A stretch of DNA of 64,000 bases from JAWKWH01 sp040830725. Its GTDB lineage: Bacteria > Pseudomonadota > Alphaproteobacteria > Rhizobiales > Rhizobiaceae. The DNA is taken from positions 8,874 through 72,873 of the forward strand of contig JBFOMG010000034.1 in the NCBI GenBank assembly GCA_040830725.1. The letters run 5' to 3'. Each line of letters opens with the position of its first letter. The first letter of the stretch is position 1. Shown here one piece after another: positions 16,379 through 24,451 of this stretch. The position numbers and the translations under genes are program-made. A model generated the notes under the pieces. That model was not told the origin of the DNA. It did not search any database and saw nothing but the letters and a program-made list of their open reading frames with translations.

Positions 16379-18106
16379 TCAGGCCGGGATCGTATCGGCG
16401 GACGCCAGGTCACGCATGTGCCGGTTGACCTCATCGGCATGCAGTCGTGCCGTCTTGTCGGTCGGCGGCAGTTGTTCATCGCGGAAAAACGCCGGCAATT
16501 CGTCGTCAGACTCGGTAAATCCGGCCTGCTTGTTGAACTCAGCCTCAAGCCTCAACGTCTCGCGCCCGATCTCGATGATGAAGTCTTCATCGACATCGCA
16601 GCCATGCGCATCGTTGATGCCCTGGGCGATCAGCTTTCGGTTCGGGTCGGTAACTGAGCGGCCGAACACGCAAAGACCCAGCGAATCGGCAACCGCGCTT
16701 GTCACCTGCATGCGGTAACTTTCCTCGGCCACCGCGCGAACATCCTTGTCTGCGGTCACGAATGACGGTGCATTACCGGTCGTGTGATCAGCACCCTGAG
16801 CAGTGACCATCATCGATATGCCAGTGACCTCGATAATGCGCGGATCGTAGGCGCTGATCGCCTGTTTCTTGATTACAGGTACCCGCCTGACACCGTAATG
16901 TTCGCCCACCCGTGCAGTGCCTTGCGCCAATATGCGGCCACGTTCATTGCCCTTGCCAATATCTTCGAGGCAGCCGGCCATGAACTTCGTGTCCCCATAT
17001 TCAGCCTGGCCGGCATCCATCAACACCGCAATCATTGCACCAACCTCGATCGTATCGATGCCAAGATCGTTTGCCGTCTCGTTCAGATAGGCCAGGTCAT
17101 CAGGATCGGTCAGTCCGCAATTGGTGCCCAAAAGTCCGATGGTCTCATATTCCAACGGCGAGACAATCTCGCGCCCCTGCTTGTCGACATAGACATTCGA
17201 GCACTTGATCAGACAGCCCGGCATGCAGGCGTGCGACGGCTCCCCGCCCCTGTCCAGATAAAGCTCGCGTATATAGTCGCCGCCCATTTTCAGTGGACCT
17301 TGATCGGCGGCTACCACCTGTCCACCGGAAAAATTGTTCACTGGCAAGGCACCGAGCCGGTTTGTCAGGTCTGCGACCATGGCTGTGCCATGGGTTTTGA
17401 ACGCCTGGATCGGCACGGATTCATTTAGATGTCTGTTATATTCCTTGACCGCGCCCATCACCTTCTTGCGATCATGCAGTGTCGGCATTTTGTGTTTGTC
17501 GACAATGATCGCCTTGACTTTCTTGGCGCCCATCACCGCACCGACGCCGCCACGAGCCGCCAGTCGCGAAGGCCGGTTATCCGTGTCGGAAAACGCAATG
17601 CCTGCCAGCAAACCTTGATATTCGCCGACAGGTCCGCAAAGCGCGATCGAGATCTTGTCGCCAAATTCCTCGTGAATTTTCGCTGCAGTCTGGAAATTAC
17701 CCTTTCCCATGTAGGGCTTGGCATCGAGGAAGCGGATTTCACCTTCTTGCGGTATGTAGATGATCACCCAGTCATCGGAAACGCCATTCAATGTAAACCC
17801 GGCAATTTCCAATTGCCCCATCGCGAAGGCGAAGGTTCCGCCGGAATTGGCTTCCTTGATTCCGCCCGTCAACGGGCTTTTGCAACCGACGCTCAGTCGA
17901 TTGGCATTGGAAAAGTTCGTTCCAGCAAATGGACCGGCAGAAAAGATAAGCGGATTGTCCGGGCCGAGCGGATCGACAGACGCAACGCCTTGTTCCAGAA
18001 GCGTTTTGGCTATGAAATATCGTCCGCAAATGGCGATATCTTTTCCATGAAGTTCTTCAGTCTCAACCGACCGGTCAGCAAGATTGATCTGTAAATAGCG
18101 CCGCAC
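16379..18106 (-). CDS. Aldehyde:ferredoxin oxidoreductase family protein (tungsten enzyme)
   Basis: A 575-residue AOR-family enzyme and the first gene of the run. The [4Fe-4S] ligands are Cys294, Cys298 and Cys302 (CMPGCLIKC) with the fourth at Cys479 (SLGLCVFG). RLAARGGVGAVMGAKKVKAI and the N-terminal YLQINLADRSVETE are typical. Family members use W (or Mo) bis-pterin to oxidise aldehydes to acids while reducing ferredoxin. I chose the GTG at 18106, nine bases after GGAGGAG; the open frame up to 18307 has no family match. In this operon it might oxidise the formyl product of ring opening and supply reduced ferredoxin to the reductase. Confidence 0.87.
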   Translation of the reverse strand: MRRYLQINLADRSVETEELHGKDIAICGRYFIAKTLLEQGVASVDPLGPDNPLIFSAGPFAGTNFSNANRLSVGCKSPLTGGIKEANSGGTFAFAMGQLEIAGFTLNGVSDDWVIIYIPQEGEIRFLDAKPYMGKGNFQTAAKIHEEFGDKISIALCGPVGEYQGLLAGIAFSDTDNRPSRLAARGGVGAVMGAKKVKAIIVDKHKMPTLHDRKKVMGAVKEYNRHLNESVPIQAFKTHGTAMVADLTNRLGALPVNNFSGGQVVAADQGPLKMGGDYIRELYLDRGGEPSHACMPGCLIKCSNVYVDKQGREIVSPLEYETIGLLGTNCGLTDPDDLAYLNETANDLGIDTIEVGAMIAVLMDAGQAEYGDTKFMAGCLEDIGKGNERGRILAQGTARVGEHYGVRRVPVIKKQAISAYDPRIIEVTGISMMVTAQGADHTTGNAPSFVTADKDVRAVAEESYRMQVTSAVADSLGLCVFGRSVTDPNRKLIAQGINDAHGCDVDEDFIIEIGRETLRLEAEFNKQAGFTESDDELPAFFRDEQLPPTDKTARLHADEVNRHMRDLASADTIPA

Positions 18107-18168
18107 GCGACTTGTCTCCTCCCAGAATCCTTGGCGACGAAACGCATCACCGCGCTTACGCCAATTCA

Positions 18169-18180
18169 TTAGTACACTAA
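18169..18180. promoter_or_regulatory. Candidate operator of the catabolic operon
   Basis: TTAGTACACTAA: perfect 5-bp arms TTAGT and ACTAA around two bases, 62 bases upstream of the GTG start at 18106. On the minus strand the site contains TACTAA, a possible -10 element, so a bound repressor would block the operon promoter. The MarR protein at 2992 is the obvious candidate. It lies in the 186-base gap shared with the divergent exporter genes. Confidence 0.4.
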
Positions 18181-18292
18181 CAAATATCCACTGCCTCCGC
18201 AAGACGAGCGTGTGAACTCGTGATCGAGCCGGAAAGCGCCGCGTTTGACCGTGATCAATGCGCTTATATGCTGCTGAGCTAATGGTTTGCAC

Positions 18293-19024
18293 ATGAACGA
18301 TCCGCAATTGGCACGGTCAACCGAGCCGGTCTTTTCAACCCGTGGCGTGACAAAGGTTTATCGCACGGGCACGGTGGACGTGTGGGCGCTCAGGGGCGTC
18401 GATCTCGATCTCTATCCCGGCGAACTGGCGGTAATGCTTGGTCCTTCAGGGTCCGGCAAATCGACATTGCTCAACATCATGGGCGGACTGGATGTGCCGA
18501 CCGAAGGAAAGGTGTACTTTCGCGGCCAGGATCTCTCCACCTACAGCGAGCGCAAATTGACCCGCTACCGGCGCGACCATGTCGGCTTCGTTTTCCAATT
18601 CTACAACTTGGTTCCCAGTCTTAGTGCCTGGGAAAATGTGGCGCTGGTCACCGAGATCGCCAAGAACCCGATGAAGCCCGAGGAAGCGCTGGCAATGGTC
18701 GATCTCGAAGACCGCATGTCCCATTTCCCTGCCCAATTGTCGGGCGGTGAGCAACAAAGGGTGGCGATCGCCCGCGCAATCGTCAAGCAGCCTGAAGTGC
18801 TTCTCTGCGACGAGCCGACAGGCGCGCTTGATTCAAAAACCGGCGTTATCGTGCTGGAGGCGCTGGCCCGCGTGAATGAGGAATTGGGGACGACAACCGC
18901 CATCATCACCCACAACGCGGGCATCCGGCAGATGGCCCATCGCGTTTTCTCGTTTCTGGACGGCCGCATCAGCGAGCAAACCGTCAACGAAACACGTATT
19001 GCACCTTCGGAAGTGAGCTGGTGA
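18293..19024 (+). CDS. ABC transporter ATP-binding protein (MacB/LolD-like)
   Basis: A 243-residue ATPase with Walker A GPSGSGKSTLLN, Q-loop FVFQFYNLVPSLSAWENV, signature LSGGEQQR and Walker B LLCDEPTGALD. This combination marks the MacB/LolD/FtsE branch, which works with FtsX-type permeases by mechanotransmission rather than by moving substrate through the membrane pore. The ATG at 18293 is preferred over a TTG two codons upstream. The ribosome site is weak. It is the first gene of a three-gene exporter. Confidence 0.9.
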   Translation: MNDPQLARSTEPVFSTRGVTKVYRTGTVDVWALRGVDLDLYPGELAVMLGPSGSGKSTLLNIMGGLDVPTEGKVYFRGQDLSTYSERKLTRYRRDHVGFVFQFYNLVPSLSAWENVALVTEIAKNPMKPEEALAMVDLEDRMSHFPAQLSGGEQQRVAIARAIVKQPEVLLCDEPTGALDSKTGVIVLEALARVNEELGTTTAIITHNAGIRQMAHRVFSFLDGRISEQTVNETRIAPSEVSW

Positions 19025-19027
19025 TCG

Positions 19028-21391
19028 ATGCGGGTGCTTGACCGAAAAGTGGTTCGCGACCTGCGCCGGCTGTGGGCGCAGATCATCGCTGTCGCCCTGG
19101 TCATGGCTTGCGGTGTGGCGACGATTGTTCTTGCAGTTGGTGCATACCGCTCGCTTGAGGAAACCCGCGCAACATTCTACGCCCGGCAGAATTTCGCTGA
19201 TCTATTTGCGACTGCCACCAGAGCGCCGTTGCGATTGTCGACTCAAATCGATGCCATTGCGGGCATCAGGTCAACCGAGTACCGAATATCCAAACCGGTT
19301 GTCCTTGATATCCAAGGCATGATGGAGCCTGCTGCCGGCCTTGTTGTGTCAATTCCCGATACGGCAGAGCCGGTCATCAATAAGCCTTATCTGCGCAAGG
19401 GCAGACTACCGTTTCAAGGCCGGCCGTACGAGGTTGCGATCGATGAAAAGTTTGCAATAGCGCACGGCATCGGACCGGGCGACGGCTTCAATGCGCTGAT
19501 AAACGGTAAGTACCGCGAACTCGCCGTCACTGGCGTCGTACTGTCTCCGGAGTTCATCTACGCACTGGGACCCGGCGACCTCATTCCCGACGAACGCCGG
19601 TTCGGCATCATGTTCATGCGCCGGTCTGCGCTTGAAGGTCCGTTTGACATGGAAGGCGGCTTCAACTCGCTTGTCGCCAAGCTGGACACCAGCGCCAATA
19701 TCGAAGAGGTGCTCGATCGGGTCGACGATCTGCTCAAACCCTATGGCGGCATCGGCGCCATCGAGCGCGACGACCAGATCAGCGACGCCTTTCTTGACAA
19801 CGAACTGCAGGAATTGCGGTCCATGGCGCTGGTCATCCCGCCGATCTTCCTGTTTGTGTCAGCGTTTCTGGTCAACATGATTCTGTCGCGCCTGATATCG
19901 CTGGAGCGCGAGCAGATCGGCCTGCTGAAAGCCATCGGCTACTCAAACCTGGCAATCGCGGGACATTACGCCAAACTAGTATTGGTCATTGCCGCGATAG
20001 GATTGGCAATCGGGTCTGCCCTTGGTGCCTGGCTCGGCCGCGCATTGACCCAGCTCTACGGCACGTTCTTTTCTTTTCCCTATCTGATTTTCCTGGAGAG
20101 TTTCGATCTCTACGCACTCGCCGGTGGCATCGCGGTCGCGGCGGCCCTTGCCGGCGCCGCCAATGCGATTTGGTCTGTGGTTGCACTGCCGCCGGCAGTT
20201 GCCATGCGGCCTGCTGCTCCTCTGCGCTACCGCAGCTTCTTGGGAAAGGCCGGCCTGATCGTCCACCTGTTTTCACAGACCACCACCATGGCTTTGCGGC
20301 ATCTGGCGCGCAGACCGGTCCGCACTGCAATCACATCGCTTGGAACATCGTTCTCCGTCGCGATCCTCTGCACCGCTTTATTCATGTTCGATTCCATGGA
20401 GAACATGATCGATTTCACATTCTATCAGTCCGAACGCCAGGACGGCATGTTGACGTTTTCCAATGAGCGCGCCGCCGAATCCATAACGGCGGTGAGATCC
20501 CTTCCCGGTGTGATGCGTGCCGAACCGTTCCGCTCTACGGCTGTGCGGATGATCCGCGGCCACCGGGAACTTGAGATGGAGATCTCTGCTTTACCAGCCA
20601 ACGGCGATCTGGCGCGTGTCCTGACCGATAGTGGCACTCCGGTGCAACCGCCCTCCTCGGGGTTGCTGGTTCCCGAATGGGTCGCGAAAAAGTTGAGGTT
20701 GAAGCCCGGAGATATCGTCCGCCTGGAATTGCTTCAACACGACAGCAGGGTCGTCGAAGCGCCTGTGACAGCCATCGTTCAGACATTGATCGGGCTCGGC
20801 ACCTTTATGGAACTAAACGCGCTCAACCGCCTGATTGGCGACGGCAACAGGATTTCAGGCGCTCGCGTCAAAATCGACCAAAACCGCCTGGATGACATCT
20901 TTGATGAGGTGAAACATACGCCCGCGATCGCCTCGTTTACGCTGCTCAGTGCCGCCAAGGTAAAGTTTCGCGAAATCATCGAGCAGAACATCGCGGTCAT
21001 GGCAAGCGTCTATGTGGTGCTGGCCGTGATCATCACGTTCGGGGTTGTCTACAATTCAGCCCGCATCCAGCTTGCCGAACGGGCCAGAGAACTGGCCAGC
21101 CTGCGGGTGCTCGGCTTCACCCGTGGCGAAGTCTCCAGCGTTCTTTTGACCGAACTCGGCGTCATCATAGCCCTGGCACAGCCGCTCGGCTGGCTGCTCG
21201 GCTACGGCTTCGCCTGGTCGGTGATACGCGGATTTGAAAGCGACCTGTTTCGAATACCGCTTGTCGTCGAGCCGTCGACCTTCGCCAGGGCAAGTATGGT
21301 CGTGGTGGCGGCTGGCGTCGTGTCGGCGCTGATAGCGCGCCGCCGCATCGACAAATTTGACCTGGTGAGTGTACTGAAAACCCGGGAGTGA
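19028..21391 (+). CDS. FtsX-like ABC transporter permease
   Basis: A 787-residue permease with the duplicated FtsX layout. A first transmembrane helix lies near residues 15-35, followed by a large extracytoplasmic domain, a three-helix FtsX block at about 270-400 (PPIFLFVSAFLVNMILSRLISLEREQIGLLKAIGYS), a second extracytoplasmic domain, and a final FtsX block at about 655-780 (LASLRVLGFTRGEVSSVLLTELGV). It starts three bases after the ATPase gene and overlaps the next frame. It probably exports a lipid, peptide or drug with its membrane-fusion partner. Confidence 0.9.
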   Translation: MRVLDRKVVRDLRRLWAQIIAVALVMACGVATIVLAVGAYRSLEETRATFYARQNFADLFATATRAPLRLSTQIDAIAGIRSTEYRISKPVVLDIQGMMEPAAGLVVSIPDTAEPVINKPYLRKGRLPFQGRPYEVAIDEKFAIAHGIGPGDGFNALINGKYRELAVTGVVLSPEFIYALGPGDLIPDERRFGIMFMRRSALEGPFDMEGGFNSLVAKLDTSANIEEVLDRVDDLLKPYGGIGAIERDDQISDAFLDNELQELRSMALVIPPIFLFVSAFLVNMILSRLISLEREQIGLLKAIGYSNLAIAGHYAKLVLVIAAIGLAIGSALGAWLGRALTQLYGTFFSFPYLIFLESFDLYALAGGIAVAAALAGAANAIWSVVALPPAVAMRPAAPLRYRSFLGKAGLIVHLFSQTTTMALRHLARRPVRTAITSLGTSFSVAILCTALFMFDSMENMIDFTFYQSERQDGMLTFSNERAAESITAVRSLPGVMRAEPFRSTAVRMIRGHRELEMEISALPANGDLARVLTDSGTPVQPPSSGLLVPEWVAKKLRLKPGDIVRLELLQHDSRVVEAPVTAIVQTLIGLGTFMELNALNRLIGDGNRISGARVKIDQNRLDDIFDEVKHTPAIASFTLLSAAKVKFREIIEQNIAVMASVYVVLAVIITFGVVYNSARIQLAERARELASLRVLGFTRGEVSSVLLTELGVIIALAQPLGWLLGYGFAWSVIRGFESDLFRIPLVVEPSTFARASMVVVAAGVVSALIARRRIDKFDLVSVLKTRE

Positions 21392-21396
21392 AAAGC

Positions 21397-22602
21397 ATGA
21401 AAAACCTGACCAAATGGCTTGGACTTGCTGCACTCGCCGCAATCGTTGCCGCCGGCATTTACATCGCCCTTCGCGAGCAGCCCGCATTGGTGGACACGGC
21501 GCCGGTGATGTCCGGACCGATGACGGTGACAATCGACCAGGAAGGCACGACGCGGGTTCGAAACGTCTATACCGTGTCAGCACCGATCGCCGGCCATCTC
21601 GATCGAACTTCGCTTGAGGAAGGCGACCCTGTTGAAGCAAACAAAACCATAGTCGCCTCCATCCATCCGCTCGACCCGCCATTAATTGACCGGCGAACCG
21701 AAGCGGAGCTGCTGGCGGCCATTGAGGCCGCGCGTTCCGGTGTCGCGCAGGCCGAACTGGAACACCAGCGCGCGCTCGCCGCACTTGAACTTGCGAAAGC
21801 CGATCTGGAGCGGGCGACACGGCTGTTCGGTTCAAACATCGTCTCCGAGCGCGACATGCAAAGGGCGGCGACGGAAGTTGCGCTTAAGGAGGCGCAGGTC
21901 AAGACCACCGAGGCGCGCATCAGGCAGCGCCAGGCTGAGTTGACAAGCGCTCGTGCACGATTGATGCGGCCCGGCGACGAAGTGCTTGATATTGCCGGAC
22001 GCCAGTGTTGTGTTGAAGTAACCGCACCGATCGACGGCATCGTGCTGTCGGTTAAGGTCAAGAGCGAGCAGGCGGTAAGCGCAGGAACGCCGCTGGCTGA
22101 AGTCGGCAATCCCGAGGATCTGGAAATCGCCGTCGATCTCCTATCCGAGGATGCTGTACGCATCCGGCCCGGCTTGAAGGCTGAAATTACCAATTGGGGG
22201 GGTGAGCGGAACCTTTCAGCGACGGTGCGGCGCGTCGATCCCTCCGCTTTCACGAAGATCTCCGCGCTCGGCATCGAAGAGCAGCGCGTCAACGCTGTGC
22301 TCGACCTGGACGAGTTTGAACCATTATTGGGACACGGCTACCGCGTGTTCGCCCGCCTCGCCATCTGGAAATCGGATGACGTTCTTCAGGTCCCGATAGC
22401 CGCCCTTTTCCGCACAGATGGCGAATGGGCCGTCTACCGGGCCGACAACGACCGGGCATCGCTGACGACCATCGAGATCGGCCATCTCAACGATGAATCC
22501 GCCGAGGTGATCTCGGGACTGAAATCAGGAGACCAGGTGATCCTTCATCCAAGCGATCTGCTTGAAGATGGGAGCCTGATTGCTTTACGAAACGGTAGAT
22601 AA
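21397..22602 (+). CDS. HlyD family membrane-fusion (periplasmic adaptor) subunit
   Basis: A 401-residue adaptor. Residues about 5-28 form a membrane anchor (TKWLGLAALAAIVAAGIYIAL), then come a lipoyl/barrel-sandwich half, a coiled coil near residues 105-185 rich in Ala, Glu and Arg, and the second lipoyl half (VTAPIDGIVLSVKVKSEQAVSAGTPL). The ATG at 21397 follows GGGAG at a good distance; a GTG at 21388 overlaps the permease stop. No outer-membrane channel gene is near, so a shared TolC is likely. Confidence 0.88.
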   Translation: MKNLTKWLGLAALAAIVAAGIYIALREQPALVDTAPVMSGPMTVTIDQEGTTRVRNVYTVSAPIAGHLDRTSLEEGDPVEANKTIVASIHPLDPPLIDRRTEAELLAAIEAARSGVAQAELEHQRALAALELAKADLERATRLFGSNIVSERDMQRAATEVALKEAQVKTTEARIRQRQAELTSARARLMRPGDEVLDIAGRQCCVEVTAPIDGIVLSVKVKSEQAVSAGTPLAEVGNPEDLEIAVDLLSEDAVRIRPGLKAEITNWGGERNLSATVRRVDPSAFTKISALGIEEQRVNAVLDLDEFEPLLGHGYRVFARLAIWKSDDVLQVPIAALFRTDGEWAVYRADNDRASLTTIEIGHLNDESAEVISGLKSGDQVILHPSDLLEDGSLIALRNGR

Positions 22603-22622
22603 GCCGACTCAGGCAAGCGCCG

Positions 22623-22970
22623 CTATTTCGCGGCAACGATCAGGATTTCGACCCAAAATCCGGGTGCCGCCAGCCGCGCCGCGCCACAAGCTCTTGCCGG
22701 CGCATGCCCCTCGGGCACCCACGCATCCCAGACCTCGTTCATCTCATCAAAGTCGCGCATGTCATCAAGCCAGATGTCAGCGCGCAACACTTTTGTTTTG
22801 TCACTGCCCGCCTCGGCCAGAAGCGCATCGATCTTGGCCAAAATTTCTCTGGTCTGGTCGGCAACCGACTGGTAGCGCGTGCCGACCTGGCCAGCGAGAT
22901 AAATTGTCTCACCATGGATCACGATATGGCTCATGCGCTGGTTGGTGTGATGTCGTTCAATGTCAGCCAT
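22623..22970 (-). CDS. RidA family protein (second copy)
   Basis: A 115-residue Rid protein of a divergent subgroup that begins with ADIERHHTNQRMSHIVIHG and keeps the conserved arginine in GHAPARACG and the glutamate in FWVEILIVA. It is only distantly similar to the RidA at 2438. It stops 20 bases from the exporter adaptor stop, in opposite orientation. It is probably an imine/enamine hydrolase or a relative with a narrower substrate. Neighbours give no clear pathway. Confidence 0.82.
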   Translation of the reverse strand: MADIERHHTNQRMSHIVIHGETIYLAGQVGTRYQSVADQTREILAKIDALLAEAGSDKTKVLRADIWLDDMRDFDEMNEVWDAWVPEGHAPARACGAARLAAPGFWVEILIVAAK

Positions 22971-23003
22971 AAATCAGTCCCTCATGTTTAGATCTGGAAG
23001 TAA

Positions 23004-23363
23004 TCAGTAACCCGCCCACAAAAGGACGATTGTCAGGATAGCAGGCAGGCCCTGGACAAAGAAGATATTGCGAGCCGCCGACAAGGCGCCATAGATACCC
23101 GCCACTGCAACGAAAATCAGAAAGCAAAGCGCAACGTTGACCTGCCAGACCGGGTCAGCGATCAACAGCGACCAGATCAGGCCTGCGGCAAGAAAGCCGT
23201 TATACAGTCCCTGGTTCGCGGCAAGCGGCTTTGTTGGCTCGAACAGGTCCTTGGGAAAAGACCTGAATACTTTTGGACCGCGGGTCGTCCACGCAAACAT
23301 CTCAAACCAGAGAATATAGATATGCAGAAGTGCGATCAGCGCGATCAGAAATTTCGAGATCAT
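23004..23363 (-). CDS. DUF1304 family membrane protein
   Basis: A 119-residue protein with four predicted membrane segments: residues 4-25, about 52-70, 74-95 and 100-117. The segment HIYILWFEMFAW and the conserved NQGLYNGFLAAGL identify DUF1304. The family has no known function and is common as a single gene in many bacteria. Confidence 0.8.
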   Translation of the reverse strand: MISKFLIALIALLHIYILWFEMFAWTTRGPKVFRSFPKDLFEPTKPLAANQGLYNGFLAAGLIWSLLIADPVWQVNVALCFLIFVAVAGIYGALSAARNIFFVQGLPAILTIVLLWAGY

Positions 23364-23437
23364 GACTGCGTTTCCCGGCGGCAGACGAATGCGAGAAAAC
23401 CGTCTTTATCAGCAATCCGGCAAAGGCTGAACCGGTA

Positions 23438-24451
23438 TTATTTCCCGAACAAAACTCCCTCGCATTGCGCCCTCAGCCGAGGGTCATGCGATTTGACCAA
23501 GACTTTTCGCCCTTCCAGGATTTCAAAACAGCGCTCCAGCGTCTCCCGTTCCAACCGCTCCATGGCTTCGGCGGTGTAAAAAGTCAGATGCGGCGACAGG
23601 ATGACATTGGGCATGTCGTAGAGCTCGCGCAGCGGGTGATCGCTGCGGTTCAAAGGCTCCGAACCGAAGACATCAAGCCCTGCTCCGGCAATTTCACCGT
23701 CTTTCAAAGCAGCGAGCAAAGCCATCTCATCGACCAATGCGCCGCGTGACGAGTTGATCAGATAGGCTGAACGCTTCATCGCCTTCAGCTCGGCGGCGCC
23801 GATGATGCCCCTGGTTTCAGGCGTCAAAACACAATGCAGCGAGACGAAATCGCTTTGGCCGAGCAATTCATACAGATCGTCATATTTTGCAGCGCCGGCA
23901 GCCTTCATTTCGTCTGCCGGTTTTCCGGGATTGTAGGCAATGACCCTTGCACGAAATCCGGCGCCGCACATACGCGCCATGGCGCTTCCTATTTTGCCGA
24001 AACCAACCAGACCGACCGTTTTGCCTGCAATGTCACTGCCAAGCCACGGCGGTTCAGGCCAGACCCACCCTCGTTCCTTCATCGCACGATCCAGCGGATG
24101 CAATTTTTTGGCCAGCGCGATCATCAGTGCGAATGCGCCCTCCGCGACGGTTTCCTCGGCATATTCGGGGACGTTCACGACCGGGATGCCACGCTCATTG
24201 GCCGCGGGAATGTCGATAGCGTCGATGCCGACGCCATATTTGACAATGCCTTTCAGCCGTTCTGCTGCAGCGATCACCCGTTTGGTGACCGGCGTGTAAC
24301 ACATCAGGATCAGGTCAGCGTCGCGCACCGCCTCGATCAATACGTTTTCAGACACACCGTCTGGCAGCAGGACCAGTTGATGACCGGTTTCGCGCAACGT
24401 CGCATCGATCGTCGGGGTGTGCAGTTCGCAATCGGTACGAACGATTTTCAT
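23438..24451 (-). CDS. D-isomer specific 2-hydroxyacid dehydrogenase (C-terminal-binding-protein-like)
   Basis: A 337-residue NAD-dependent dehydrogenase. The Rossmann motif is GLVGFGKIGSAMAR. Catalytic residues are Arg in NSSRGALVDE, Glu in FGSEPL and His in LSPHLTFYT. It resembles phosphoglycerate dehydrogenase/CtBP-like proteins rather than formate dehydrogenase. The ATG at 24451 overlaps the aminotransferase stop by four bases (ATGA), so the two enzymes work together: the aminotransferase would make an oxo acid or aldehyde which this enzyme reduces, or the reverse. The substrate is unknown. Confidence 0.85.
   Translation of the reverse strand: MKIVRTDCELHTPTIDATLRETGHQLVLLPDGVSENVLIEAVRDADLILMCYTPVTKRVIAAAERLKGIVKYGVGIDAIDIPAANERGIPVVNVPEYAEETVAEGAFALMIALAKKLHPLDRAMKERGWVWPEPPWLGSDIAGKTVGLVGFGKIGSAMARMCGAGFRARVIAYNPGKPADEMKAAGAAKYDDLYELLGQSDFVSLHCVLTPETRGIIGAAELKAMKRSAYLINSSRGALVDEMALLAALKDGEIAGAGLDVFGSEPLNRSDHPLRELYDMPNVILSPHLTFYTAEAMERLERETLERCFEILEGRKVLVKSHDPRLRAQCEGVLFGK

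Noticed and set aside
18107..18307. N-terminal extension of the aldehyde:ferredoxin oxidoreductase
   Set aside because: The extra residues are basic and unlike the family; the GTG at 18106 has a strong GGAGGAG site and begins the conserved N-terminus.
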